The notes under the pieces were generated by a model that saw only the letters and a list, made by a program, of their open reading frames with translations, ran no database searches and had not been told where the DNA came from. A stretch of DNA of 64,000 nucleotides from the NCBI RefSeq assembly GCF_963678975.1, contig NC_089281.1, forward strand, positions 27,260,765-27,324,764, given 5' to 3'. The position numbers and the translations under genes are program-made. This DNA is from Dysidea avara. Its lineage: Eukaryota > Porifera > Demospongiae > Dictyoceratida > Dysideidae. This document shows, one piece after another, positions 1 through 12,605 of this stretch (position 1 is the first letter of the stretch; each line of letters begins with the position of its first letter).

Positions 1-752
1 TAATACTAACTAATCTTCACTTCCAGACAGCATACTGACAGCCAACTTCAATTTCCTGGCACACGGAAGCCCTCCACACTTGAGTCCCTTAGTCGGCAAT
101 ACTTCTTTCCAGCTATATACATTATTCTCGGCCGGTCCTCCTGTTGATGGTCAATAACTTCAGACTTGGCTTGTACTCCAATATGTTCGAGACATCACGT
201 GACCACAACATGTAATAAATAAACAAACAATTCATCAGGTAAATATACATCAACAATTCACAGTTCGTGCTAACCTGACACATGTATAACTCGACCACTC
301 AAGTTTAGTAGCTGCTGCCTTAAGCTTGTAATATGTCTCAACCAATCACTGAACTGTCCTTCGCCGTTTCACTTGGGACATTCGTCACGTGCGCAAGTGA
401 TCACGTGATGCAATAGATATGATTTGCAGGGTTCAGCATTTATAATGTGATGTGACCCTCAAGAGTAGTACAGAGGAGCACCAGTTGGAAAGTAGCTACC
501 GGAGAGCTCCAGGGCTGTAAGATTTGGTGTGATTTTTAATTTTTTTAAAATCTGCTTCTGAAGGGGGGTTTGTCCGAACCATCTGAACCCCCCCTGCCTA
601 CGCCCTTGAATGTGTTAGTATTCTAACATTGTTATACTGGAAGAAAGGGATAATGGTTGTGGTGAGGAAGGGAGAGTGCAAGGTGAAAGCCACTTCCATG
701 GCAGTGGGATTGGCCATGGAGGGGAGGAGAGATTATATTTCATTATGGACAA
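1..752. other. Intergenic sequence, no gene recognised
   Basis: No convincing coding exon is visible on either strand. The stretch at about 545-605, a G-run followed by a C-run ending in a CTACGCCC-like terminus, resembles the ends of the MITE family seen intact at 57439-57768 and is probably a decayed fragment of a related element. The rest is unassigned. Confidence 0.5.
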
Positions 753-3286
753 TCAGGTGGGGTTCAAAGGTAGGGTCCGCAACGTGAAATTTCGACCTCC
801 GAGAATCAACTACAAAACCACCCACAAATTCTAGGCTTGGTACCACTTAGAAAATGCCAGATTGGCGTTATTTTTCATTAACGTCTTGTCGTGCAAATCA
901 GCGAATGTGCTTACAAATTACGAGATTTTTTGCTATATCTTTAAGAAAATGTATTTTCAAGCTACAATACGCACTCTCAACCTTTCTTATTAACTGTACT
1001 CTAAACTAAAACCATCAGTGGCCGCATTGTCTGGAGCAATTTCCAGCCGCAGCATTGCGAAAATGAAATTTCGGACTCGAAAAAAGTTTTGATGCCACTG
1101 GAGCCCACAGTAGCGATGCCAAAGTAACCCTCCCAGGCAAAACTGGTCTGGCATGGGTCCAACTACTACCACACCAAATATCATCGAATTCCAAAATTGT
1201 TTGCCATCTGGCTGAGCTCGACGGCTGTCAAAAATTAGTCAAAAATGCCGATTTTATTCACTGACGGGAACTTTTACTAGCCAGATGTGCTAGTTTACTT
1301 CTCAAAAGCTTGCAAGACCCATAGCCAGTAGCTTTCATTCATAGGGTTGGTCTGGCAGCTCTTCTAGCGACCTCAAAATTCGCCAAATGCCGATATCCAC
1401 GAATTTTTCCGATATCGATTAATTTACAACCCGTTAAAGAAATCTTGTACAGCAAACGTGATGCTTTGCCTCTATAAAGTCATGCTGCATCCTTGTTTAG
1501 TTATATTCGTCCATAGAGTGGCAATGGCGGCTCTCTTATCGAGGCCTAAATCCATCGAAATTCCCATCTCGCCATTTGTCATCAGTTTTAGGACGTTTTA
1601 CATTAGTCAAACATGCTTGTTTTCCTCTCTACATCTTTACTGGACGTTTCAATCACCTTCGTCTGTGTAGACACCTTTCTTCAGTCTCTTGAAAATGTCA
1701 GAGCACGCCAATTGGGCGCAACCATCAACATCACTTACTGCTTATTTTGTTTCATTGATTCCACGAAAATCCAGCAGAAATATTACATAAACCAACTGGA
1801 GTTAGTATAGTTCTAAATATCCACCTTCGGAACTCTACACGAATGGAAATTCGATTGTGGTTTTTGATAATCGGCATTTGCATTTCGGTAATCATTTGTA
1901 TAAACATGTAGAGTTTTTTAGAGTACAATATTTAGAGTTAGACTAACTCTATTTGCGCTCTATTACATTTCTGCTGGTTTTCCTGTCATTCTTTCGTGGA
2001 ACCATGCAATGAAACAAAATAAGTATTAACTGGTATTGACGGTTGCGCTCAATTGGCGCGCTCTGACGTTTTCAAGGTACTGAAGAAAGCTGCCTACACA
2101 GACGAAGGTGATATTGAATGGTCTAGCAAGGATGTAGAGAGGTAAACCAGCATGTTTGACTTGTAAAACTTCCGAAAGCTGATGACAAATGGTGAGATGG
2201 GAATTTCGATGGATTTTGGCCTCAATAAGAGAGCTGCCAGTGCCACCCTATGGACGAATATAACTAAACAAGGATGCAGCATGACTTTAGAGAGACAAAG
2301 CACCACGTTTGCTGTGCAAGATTTCTTTAACGGGTTGTAAAGTGGTCGATATCGGAAAAAATTATGGATATCGGCATTTGGCGGAATTTGAGGCCGCTAG
2401 AAGAGCTGCCAGACCAACCCTATGAATGAAAGCTACTGGCTATGGGTCTTGCAAGCTTTTGAGAAGTAAACTAGCACATCTGGCTAGTAAAAGTTCCCGT
2501 CAGTGAATAAAATCGGCATTTTTGACTAATTTTTGACAGCCTTCGAGCTCAGCCAGATGGCAAACAATTTTGGAATTCAATGATATTTGGTGTGGTAGTA
2601 GTTGGACCCATGCCAGACCAGTTTGACCTGGGAGGGTTACTTTGGCATCGCTACTGTGGGCTCCAGTGGCATAGAAACTTTTTTCGAGTCCGAAATTTCA
2701 TTTTCGCAATGCTGCGGCTGGAAATTGCTCCAGACAATGCGGCCACTGATGGTTTTAGTTTAGAGTACAGTTAATAAGAAAGGTTGAGAGTGCGTATTGT
2801 AGCTTTAAAAGACATTTCCTTGAAGATATAGCAAAAAATCTCGTAATTTTTAAGCATATTCGCTGATTTGCACGACAAGACGTTAATGAAAAATAACGCG
2901 CCAATCTGGCATTTTCTAAGTGGTACCTAGCCTAGCATTTGTGGGTGGTTTTGTAGTTGATTTTCGGAGGTCGAAATTTCACGTTGCGGACCCTATCAAA
3001 GGGTTCCATGGAACCCTTCTTTTGAAAGAGTCTCTCTTACTCCAAATACTCTAATAGAGCAGTCAAATCGAGATGCTCTAATAGAGCAGTCACAGTAGTT
3101 TTGAGGAGCAGTGTAGCAAGCTATATCTATAGTTATTAATAAGGAAATATAGTTGATGAGGGCATCTATGGTGAGGGGCAGCCATTGTCAACAGGTGATG
3201 ACTTTTTTGGTCTTCAACTTATAGCTAGGCTGAAGTTGCAATTCCAAAGTGGAACCCCCCTTTTTAAAAGTCTGGATCCACCCCTG
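753..3286 (-). mobile_element. MITE (CAGGGG...CCCCTG family), split by a foldback insertion
   Basis: The right part (2996-3286) is a reversed relative of the element at 57439-57768. It shares the terminal CAGGGGTGGATCCAGAC, the internal TTCCATGGAA palindrome and the repeated CTCTAATAGAGCAGTCA motif. The left end is short and diverged (about 753-770). The two halves are separated by the foldback element at 771-2995. The intact paralogue lets the pre-insertion sequence be read directly. It is non-coding and non-autonomous. The family is inferred as hAT-like from the CAGGGG/CCCCTG ends only. Confidence 0.7.
771..2995. mobile_element. Foldback element with ~1.05-kb inverted arms and 7-bp target duplication
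   Basis: The two halves are near-identical inverted copies. Open frames at 990-1184 (-) and 2580-2774 (+), and at 1458-1670 (+) and 2094-2306 (-), are mirror images whose coordinates all sum to 3764, so the arms have almost no net indels. The ends read TAGGGTCCGC...GCGGACCCTA. TCAAAGG flanks both sides (764-770 and 2996-3002). Only about 100 bp in the middle (roughly 1830-1925) is poorly paired. No transposase is visible, so it is non-autonomous. TAGGG/CCCTA ends recall hAT elements, although hAT usually gives 8-bp duplications. The small mirrored frames are taken to be by-products of the arms, not genes. Confidence 0.85.
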
Positions 3287-5626
3287 AAAATTGTTCTGTT
3301 ATGGCTGATTGATAAGTTGTAAAGCAGAATAAAGTGCATGGTTGGACATATATAGTTAGTTGGTAAAAGGAAAAAAAAATTCTGATTAAAAAATTGACTA
3401 TACTGATTCTGGTGATGCTGAAAGGTGTTTCAAATTTTTTTATGTCACAATTAAACACGGGGAGTTTTGAACTTTTCAGTAATCAAGCTCTATATCAGAG
3501 GCTATAGGCTGCACTCCCATGCAGACCCCTGGTACTCCTAGTAACTCGGTGCTGTTGGAAACCCCTTTGGCTATGCCCCTGCACCAAATACAAAGGTAGC
3601 TGGCTGCTAATTGGTGACAGAATATGAGCCCAGCCTTAAGCTTCATCATGGCTAGAGTCTCTATCCTCCTGAGAGGTTTTTCACTGGTGATGACATGACC
3701 TTTAAAAGTTTGATAATCACCATACAAGACTCGAAGTAAGTCCAGCTTGCTAGACAGCTTGAAGAGCTGCTTTGAATCATGTTCTTATCATTGCCACATA
3801 TCAACAATTTGGCAAAGTATACTGCAGATAGATCAGCTCTGTCCTATAATAGAAATGTTGTCAATGCCACTGTGCACCTAGTTTTGGGAGAGTATTTGAG
3901 CTAAGGTGGCTTCAACTTTTGAGACTGTTTAAAGGTTAAAGGTTTAAGTCTACAACCCTTTTGACATGACCTCCATGTCTGTATACCTGCAGGGTGATGA
4001 CATTTCCACTAATTTGTATCAATATCAAAATGAGTGATCTAGTCGGACAAATCACATTGTGACTCAGATATTACATTCCAGCTATCTGCATGCATGGCAC
4101 CTTCTTGATATGTGTTTGTGTAACAATGTAGCATTCATCACTACTAAAGTCAAAAGTCTTGATCACTTGATTTGTGAAGCAGGGGGAATGTCCCAGACCG
4201 GGTGGTGACTATAGCATTGTTTTAGACACTGTCTGCAAATATAAAATAGTAACAGAAATGTATTGTTCACTGAAATCAGTACAATCAGGATTCAGAAGCT
4301 GTAGCCAACAGTATCCAAATCCAATACAGATACAAAAGTTGGCAGTGCCACAGATATTTGATCTATCCACCTCCATTAAATAAAAATGCTAGTTTGACAC
4401 ATTGTCTATATCTTTTGTATGTTGTGCTTGTCCTTTTTGCAGCTGATGAAAGAGCTACTACTAGCTTCCATACAAATTTTGAAGTCACCCTCAGCAGTGT
4501 AGCTAGCCGGTAACTAGCTATATAAAAATGAATGACCAGATTGACCACACTAACAACATAGAACCAATGCAGCTATTGTACTAGTCCAACTCCACCAGAA
4601 TGGCAAGGTGGTGAAGTTAATTTTACATGTGACTATAATATTATAGTAATATATAATACACTTGTTCTGCATGTGCAACAATTTTTGCAATAATAAACTA
4701 TGATCACAAAATTTAAGCTATTACTCATTGCTAGCAGCAAAAACATAATATTTATACTGATTGGACAACTACAAACATTAAGAATACATAACGCACAAGA
4801 ATTTAAGTGCTGACCTGAAGATTGATAATTGAGACTTCTAAATGACCAATTCTTTGTTAGTATTAGGGTAAATTTTTTTATGGCAGTGTACAGCTATACT
4901 CATTACCATAATTGGACTACAGTATAGTGACATGCAAGGAGAGGAGGTATGCAGGGGAGAGCCTTTTATGGAGTCTGATATCTGGCTGCTTACTGGCTAT
5001 TAAGAGTTCATGAACTTTTTTGATACAAGAAATGTCATAGCCTTGCTCTCTAAACAATCCTCCCCCATTCTCTTGTCTGCGTATGAATTTTTATTCTTAT
5101 CAAAAGCAACACATGATAATAAAACCTGCTGAGCTCAAATTCACACACAGACCAGCATAAAGTGGTGACCTATACAATAATACTGCACAAGAGGGACCTT
5201 TGGGTATGGAACCTGTGAGATGGAGCTGCAAAATAGTATTCTAAGTTGTTAGACAAAATGCTCTCATGCTGGTACAACAATGACAGGACAAAATTGTGGG
5301 ATTCAGTTGGTCTCAATTAAGAGCCACCACATGTACAGTCTCAATTGTAAGCCACAGGAGACCACAATGTGATCATGAGTTACACTGAGAAGCCTATCTT
5401 AAGCAATACCTAAAGAGATTATGAAACACAACCTATTGATTTTCATGTATAGAAAATGGTAAATATATCAAATTCGATCAGCTAAGTGGGTGAATGTTGA
5501 GTCTGTCACTACCCTGTCTATATATAGCTCAAATTTCTACCTCTGCAGTTACTAAATATAGCTCATATTACTGCAAGTATTGTTCATAGCTTTTGGCTAT
5601 AATAAAAAAATATACAAACTTCTAAA
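3287..5626. other. Intergenic sequence, no gene recognised
   Basis: The sequence is AT-rich. It has only short open frames without domain signals and no splice-connected coding series. It lies downstream of the F-box gene, which is transcribed toward it, and contains that gene's 3' UTR. No RNA gene was recognised. Confidence 0.5.
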
Positions 5627-6691
5627 TCACATAGTTATAGCATTGCATATAGGAATTTTATTTCGGATCTTGTAAGCTAACAGTTTCCACTGTTCAGTCA
5701 ACACAGTGAGACATGGCTGAGCTTGGAGCAACTGATCCAACATATCTTTACTGATATCATGGCCAACAAGGCCAAGAACCTTCAAACATGGGAGGGCAAT
5801 GATTAAAGACACAAATTCATCAAGTGTGGACAAAGAGATGCAATAATCACAATCTGAAAGATCTAAGAATATCAAATTTGGTGACACTCGGGCAATTGAC
5901 TGAATGTCTCTTGTTGGGTTACGCACAACCTTTGCCTTCGCTCCACCAATCACAAGTGACTTCAGTTTAAGGAGTTTCGTACTAGCGTAAACGTCTAGCA
6001 ATGCAGAGAAAGGAAGAGAGAGATATTGTAAATCTTTGGCATCAGTAATATCCCTCAGTGCTGTGTTCCATATGTTAGTACATTCAATCAAATTGAGGCT
6101 AACCAAGCCAGGCAACTTAGCAACACCGACTTGAAATAACGAGCCTCCAGAAAATGAAAGACCTTTTAGCTTTGGAAGTTGCTTAAAATCAACACAATCA
6201 AAAAATCTGGTGCCATTAAAATCACACCTCTCTATGCCTAAATATGCCAGATGGGTGAATTGTACTAAATCAGTCCAAGCTAGAGATGTTAGCGTACACC
6301 CAGTGAATGATAGAGAAGCAATTTGTGGACATTTTGCATTTAACAATTTTAAAGTGTTATTTGTAAGGTTAAAATGTGACTTGCTAGCATACACACTGAT
6401 CTGTTCCGTACTGGGTTTCAATACATGGTGGATTATCCTCTGTAGTTTACGAATATTCATACTCTTGGCAACCAAGGATAGGTCTACGGTTTTCCACAGA
6501 GTGGGGTCGTTAGAGAAACGACAGAGGCGACGGCACACGGCTCCAGCCCGCTTCAATGACACCGCATCAAGGTACCCGAGCACACACAAAAGAACATTGT
6601 CTGGTAGAAGCTCCAGGCGATTGGTAGCTGAAACAAAAGTGACCGTGTCAACTTTTCTTCGCTTTTTTGGTGGAAGGTTACCGTCAGCCAT
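5627..6691 (-). CDS. F-box / leucine-rich-repeat protein (single exon)
   Basis: An uninterrupted 354-residue frame. I chose the ATG at 6691 (MADGNLPPKKRRKVD) because it starts right before a basic nuclear-localisation-like cluster, PPKKRRKV. An upstream in-frame ATG at 6763 would add 24 residues. Residues about 26-70 form an F-box (LELLPDNVLLCVLGYLDA followed by AGAVCRRLCRFSNDPTLWKTV). The remainder has recurring leucine-rich units of the LxxLxLxxC type, as in FBXL proteins. F-box proteins bind SKP1 and bring substrates to the SCF ubiquitin ligase; the LRRs usually select the substrate. The specific orthologue is not recognised. It is divergent from the receptor kinase that starts at 7377. 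The lack of introns is unusual beside its neighbours and may indicate an old retrocopy or simply intron loss. Confidence 0.78.
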   Translation of the reverse strand: MADGNLPPKKRRKVDTVTFVSATNRLELLPDNVLLCVLGYLDAVSLKRAGAVCRRLCRFSNDPTLWKTVDLSLVAKSMNIRKLQRIIHHVLKPSTEQISVYASKSHFNLTNNTLKLLNAKCPQIASLSFTGCTLTSLAWTDLVQFTHLAYLGIERCDFNGTRFFDCVDFKQLPKLKGLSFSGGSLFQVGVAKLPGLVSLNLIECTNIWNTALRDITDAKDLQYLSLPFSALLDVYASTKLLKLKSLVIGGAKAKVVRNPTRDIQSIARVSPNLIFLDLSDCDYCISLSTLDEFVSLIIALPCLKVLGLVGHDISKDMLDQLLQAQPCLTVLTEQWKLLAYKIRNKIPICNAITM

Positions 6692-7376
6692 CCTATCGGG
6701 CAATACACTATTACGATTGCAGTACAGAAACGATACCTTACCTAGCAACGGATGTTGAAACATCAACAAGTGTGCATTAATTAGAGATGGACCACAAAAA
6801 TCTAATTGAAGTTGTATAAAATGTAATTTCGGACTAGATCATCAGTGTACGCGTGACTGTTTCCGAGTGCTGCCTTTGTGGTTCTTTTTACGTTAAGGAA
6901 ATCAACAGGGGCCGTATCTTCTCACATTGGTGAACACTTGGGTGAGCGGTATAAAGATATGTTTGTGTTTTCAATATTCATGACTGTGTACGCCAAATAT
7001 TGTTGGAACAAAGTTCTCGCGAAACGAATAACGTGTAAATTGGGTCGAGTTAACACGTTTTCACGCGGCACTAGACATGTTTGCCGCGAACATTAGGATT
7101 GTTGCACAACATTGAACTTCTGTTATAGTTTCGCGTACTTTTAGTTCCACGAACTGTTCATCACCGCTGTACATACATGCACAAGTACACATTCAAATAT
7201 ATTGTTATTTCCGTTGTGTTTATGCTGTTGTAATAAGATAAATACTCAGTTAACTGGTAACAATTAGCTAGCCTACTTGTAAGTGTAGTTAATTTTGTCC
7301 ATTTAAGGACTTGGGTAGTACTTAATTGACAATATTTTTACTTGTTTGCGTACATGTTTTATACAGATCAGACAAG
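6692..7376. promoter_or_regulatory. Divergent intergenic region between F-box gene and receptor kinase
   Basis: 685 bp separate the two start codons, so both promoters should lie here. A 72-codon open frame at 6878-7096 has no recognisable domain and no splice partner, and I treat it as non-coding. No clear TATA or Inr element was assigned. Confidence 0.4.
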
Positions 7377-10300
7377 ATGTTGGCTGTGCTGTTGGTTATC
7401 TGTATTTCCGTAGTGGGAGCTGATATCAGTGACAATATCGGTATGTGGTCAATGTATGCTTTATTGTATTCAGATATGTAATTGTTATTTATTGTCAGCG
7501 ATTCATACTGTATGGAGTGTTTGTTATTTCCCTTCTTTGTGTAAATCATTATTTTTGTATACAAATTATCCTAATAAACAGTTGGTAGCATTTTTGTAAT
7601 GCAATAGGCCACCTACAATATAATAAACTTAATATGAGAAAAGAAACACTTTAATAGTGATGAAAAGGGGCTCAGAATGAACTACAGATTTGTAGTAGTA
7701 AAATATTTTGTTTAATTAATCGTAATCATGTACTATAATTACTTGTTTTTAGTAAGTAATTTAAATCAATTGTCTTGGTTTGGTTAGTGTTGCCATGGTA
7801 GCTAAAAGTTTTAATGATGCAACCTGGTTGTTTGCACTGAGGTGTTAATACTTGAATGACCACTAATTGCTAATTACTTAGACATTTTTTTAACAACTTG
7901 TGTCACTAAGTAATGTTTGCATACTTGAACATTCCAATAAATGCCTTCTACACACTTTTTCTGCTATGTAGTGGTAAATGTTACTCCAGTTCAACGAGTT
8001 CAACTTGATAAACAGGTTCTACTTGAATGTAACATGACCAGTAGTGATACCAGCAAAGTGTTAAGTGGTCTTGGGCTGGTCTGGTATGACGGGTTTATCC
8101 CCTTGACTCCTGTTATCAAGAGTATCACCAACCTGAAACATCGGATTGTTGTCAATGTATCAGTCAGTTCCTGGCTACATTATGGTCGCTATGTTTGTAA
8201 GGTTGAGAGTGAGACAGGGACCCTAGTGAAAAAGACTGCTATTCTACCACCAGGTAATAATAATAATAATATTGTTGACTGTATAACAGGCTTTATACAT
8301 GTAACATGATATGCTGGCTTCAATGCTAGCCTTGAAATCACAATAATAGTAGTGTAAATAGTAAATAGAGTGATGACTAATGTGTTAGATTGTGTTACTG
8401 TGTATCTGTTGTTTGGATGTGTATGGCATAATATATACGTGGTCACTGCATGTGTGAGGTTATCTATACTAGGCTTGTGCTATATATATACATGATGTAC
8501 TGGCACATGCACTTATTACACATACACATACTCACTATGTGACATGCACACGCAGACATACACACACGCGTGCACACACACACACACACACACGCGTGCA
8601 CACACACACACACATGTACACATAGATACTTACTGATTCATCTATTGATATAGGTATTGAAGAGGAACAACTAATACAAGAAAGTGGTCCATCTGACCCT
8701 GGGGAGTATATCATATCTTGTCCACTTACTTCCCATGACATCACCTGGTCTCTTCTAACAATAAACTACACCGAGCTAACACTGGAGCACCATAATTCCA
8801 GCTTTACACATGATCTGACATCCTATGAGAAATCTATTAAGGCATTGTGTTTTGGTGGAGGACACTACTCTATACAGTACATTTATCCTAAAGGTAAGCA
8901 AGTAACATGGTCTGATTTGTTGTTAATAGTGTATCCTTTAGATTATGAACCTGTGAGGTTTATCTTCCCTGCAGAAGAGAATTCCACCACTATATTCCCC
9001 AGTTTAGATCCAAAGTTAATAGAGTGCAGAACAACAGGCTCATTGCGTCCCAACATTACCTGGTTTCACGATGGGATGAAAGTAGAGAGTGACATAGTGC
9101 GACGCCTTCACATTGTCGAAGTGTCATCTAACCACCCACCCTATGTGCTGCAACTAAATATATTCAGCCCTGTACCATATGTTGATAGCGGTGAATATGT
9201 GTGTATGGTAGAAAACAAGTGGGAAGTAGTGAATCGTTCCTTACACATTCGGTTTTATATCCGTACTAAAGGTATGTGGTTTGTTGGTATTTTGTATTAG
9301 TTTTATATTTGTTATTATTTTGCAGACCATCTTATCATTACTACTTATTCTCCATTCCATTATTTATATGATGGAGTACAGTTTAAAGCCACATGTATTG
9401 TGCAAGCAAGTGTCTCCAACAATGGAGGGATCACTATGGCAATTACATATAAAAATCATACAACTGATTTAACTCCAACATGGACAGTGTCGACTCACAA
9501 GAAAGAACACGGAGACCGAGTTGCTTTTGATGTCCAAACAGAAGTTAAAGAAGGGAGCAGATGGTTTATTGCCACTGTAACAATCTCCAATGTTACCCAA
9601 ACCGATAGTGGCTATTATGATTGTATTGCAGCCAGTTTTGCTGATTCTAAAACAAATACTTCTCATGTGCAGTTCTTTAAAGGTAGCCTTAATGTGATTA
9701 CATCCATGTTTAGTTTACTTGTCTTTTAGTTCCTTTACAGATTATTGATTATGAGCCTGAGATGATTTTTGTGGAAGAGAAAACATCAGTGCTGCTTACA
9801 TGTGATATTAAAGTTGAGGACTTGTTGCTTGAATACGAGTTGTTCTCTATCTCATTTCATTTCTATGCCAAAGAAGAAGTGGCAGAGTTTTTATCTTACA
9901 ACCCTAATCTTCAGTTTTTTGATAACGGTACTATACGTGCTACACTGAATATATCACAGGCAGGCTACCAAGATGAAGGAATTTATGAGTGCTACGTACG
10001 GACATTGCCTGTTGAAAACTTCCTAATAAGTCCAACTGATCATTTTGATTTCTACATAGATGCTAGAAACACGTCTTTGAATGTGACAGCATCAGGTATG
10101 TGCAATGTGTTGGAGTAGGTGTTTGTGTGGATCAGTGAATTAATCTTTGATTAACTTGGCATAACTTAGGTAATGCTTTAGGTATGTGTGTTTATTATTA
10201 CCCAGCCTTAGCCAGTGGTAAGAAGTCAGATGATGCCTCTAATCGTACTACGATCATAGTTGTCAGCATTTTGAGTATCATATCTGTTGTCATCTTTGCT

Positions 10301-12605
10301 TGCATCATATTCCTAACTTGCTACATTGTCCGGAAACAGATGATGTTGTGGCGCTACAAAGCAAAGAGACTTCCTTCATTTACTGAAGATGTTAACCATC
10401 TTCTTCCAGGGTCACCAGAAATTCCTAGTGAAGCTACGCCAGACAAAAAATCTAGTTTGGTATGTTGTTGATTATAGTTTCTTGTTTGAGTTGTGTTTGT
10501 CTCCTTTGTAGTTGATGAAAGAAATAGTGACTAGTGGCTGGTATTTCCCTCATTCTGATCTCAAGTTTGAAGGCACACTTGGCAGTGGAGAGTTTGGCAT
10601 AGTGATGAGTGCCTTGGCCACTAACATAGAGCCCAACAAGCCTGTCTCAAAAGTTGCGGTGAAAATCTTACCAGGTACTAGCTAACAGAATTTGAATTCA
10701 GAATTTAAGCTTATCATTGACAGGACTTGGCAACGATGAGATTGAAGAAGATTTGAGAAAAGAATTGGCAGCCTTAAGTCTTGTTGGTGTCCACAAGCAC
10801 ATTGTGGGTATGATGGGAGCTAGTTACACAGAAGGTAATTAATGATGTTAATTAATTCTTGGTAAATGTCTTGTAAATGTGGGGCTTTGTCTGCGGAAAC
10901 ACTGTAAGTGTATAATTGTATATAGTTCTTCCTTATTGCATGGGTGTGGTTTCCAGAACCGTTCATTATCTTTTTGTGGCTACAGGAAAGCTTGAGATCA
11001 TTGTGGAGTTCTGTGCTAAGGGAAGCCTACTGCATTACCTTCGAGCAAAGAGAAACAGAAAAGAGAAAGAGCTTCATCCTTCAGAAGCTATGGATTATGG
11101 CCATCAAATTGCTCTAGGCATGAAATATTTGGCAGAAAAGAAGGTGACTTCATTGTTATGTTATATGACATGTCTTTATGATCATATTTTGTATCTATAG
11201 TGTGTTCATTGTGATCTCGCTGCCAGAAATGTTTTGATTACTGGAGATAACATCTTGAAAGTGTCTGACTTTGGTCTGGCCCGTAAACTTTATGATGAGA
11301 TATACAAGAAATCTAGGACCAGTAGAGTACGTAGATGTGCTCACCTAGCTGGACCATGTATGATGTTGTGCTATGTTGTTATACAGACACGTCTGCCGGT
11401 ACGATGGATGGCTATAGAGAGTATAAGAGACCTCAGTTTTACTACGGAGAGTGATGTGTAAGTATGCTATAATATGGTAGTGTCTATGTTACCTGTACTG
11501 GTTATGTAGTTGGGCATTTGGAATTGTTTTGTGGGAGATGATTCAACTTGGTGAGTGAAATATGTTGAAATCTCGTGTGTTATTTCATATACTCATTTGA
11601 TATACAGGCAGCAATCCTTATCCAGGTATTGAAAACAGGAAGATTCTTGGGCTGCTGAGACGTGGTTACCGTATGCCCCAACCTCAAGAGTGCCCTGATG
11701 AATTGTTAGTCTTGTTAACAACTTGAATGTGCTTGTTATTATTATTATTTTCTACTATTACTAGCTACCAGATTATGAGACACTGTTGGAAGACCCAGCC
11801 GTCAGATCGACCATCATTCACCAAGCTGGCTGCTCAACTAAAAGACCTCAAAGAGAAGTACAGCTCCTTACCACATGTAAGTCAAATTGAAATGGAAAGA
11901 AGCCAATTTGCTCAGTCTCATCACTTAGCAGCACAGCTGCCACAATTCAATACTCATCTCCCACTTAGATAATTTGTCTATTGTTGAAACGTTATCTACT
12001 ATCTTTAGGGTTATGTCAACTGGTCTAAGGAGTTGCCTATGACTACTGACCCTGCAGAAATGCTCTCATGTGGCAGTGACGTCACAGATGATGAGGGTGA
12101 GGACGAAGCTGAGCAACATGAAACTATTTGTCCTGTGCATGGGAGACTATCGGTGTCTGGTGAAGACTCTAAATTATTAGTCAACGTCCAGCATTCAGTG
12201 GATAGTGGAATCTCCAGCAGCACTGAGAACATACAGAAAAAAACTGAAAAGTCTTATGTGAATGCAACTAATTCCCTGTTCAAAATACATGATAGGTTAA
12301 GGCTGAAAAGTACTGACAGTGGTGTAGCCAGTACTCCATTAAGTCCGACTAACTCATCCTGCCCACTAGCGAAAACGCAGGCCTGCAGGATTGATAGTGG
12401 TATGCCTGATAGTCCCTGTGATATCAAGACTAGTCCACCATACACTAACATCACCGACTCATTCTCTCATTTCACTCCTCCTTCACCAACTGCCAGTGGT
12501 AATGTGTACTGTACAGACCCTACTACTTCTAGTAGAAAGATCAGTGCTCATCCAGATAACCGGCCCATGTTCCCTGCACTTGGCATTGAAGAATCTGATG
12601 TATAG
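7377..12605 (+). CDS. Receptor tyrosine kinase with extracellular Ig-like domains
   Basis: Sixteen exons joined by GT-AG sites in consistent phase: 7377-7440, 7972-8253, 8654-8893, 8942-9271, 9326-9682, 9730-10095, 10212-10459, 10512-10674, 10724-10834, 10986-11143, 11201-11326, 11387-11457, 11510-11550, 11608-11704, 11765-11876, 12009-12605. The product is about 1120 residues. It begins with a signal peptide (MLAVLLVICISVVGA). About five exons with Ig-like Cys/Trp patterns follow (for example DSGEYVCMVE and DSGYYDCIAA). The transmembrane helix is at about 560-586, then the tyrosine kinase: glycine loop LGSGEFG (652-658), VAVK (K680), DFG (796-798), RWMAIES and DVWAFGIVLWEM. The catalytic loop is HCDLAARN (776-783), so the HRD arginine is Cys. 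The Ser/Thr-rich tail carries DSGISS and DSGVAS. All introns bounding the Ig exons are phase 1. Ligand unknown. The gene class is certain but the subfamily is not. Confidence 0.92.
8541..8614. repeat. (CA)n microsatellite in receptor-kinase intron 2
   Basis: An interrupted CA repeat containing CGCGTG variants, located in the intron between 8253 and 8654. Short Val/Cys-rich frames across it are repeat artefacts. Confidence 0.9.

Noticed and set aside
990-2774. Mirrored small open frames (64 and 70 codons) as genes
   Set aside because: They are reverse copies of each other in the arms of a foldback element, have no domain signal and no splice partners.
6210-6758. 182-codon plus-strand frame
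   Set aside because: Lies antisense inside the F-box gene; no domain, and it is explained by codon bias of the opposite strand.
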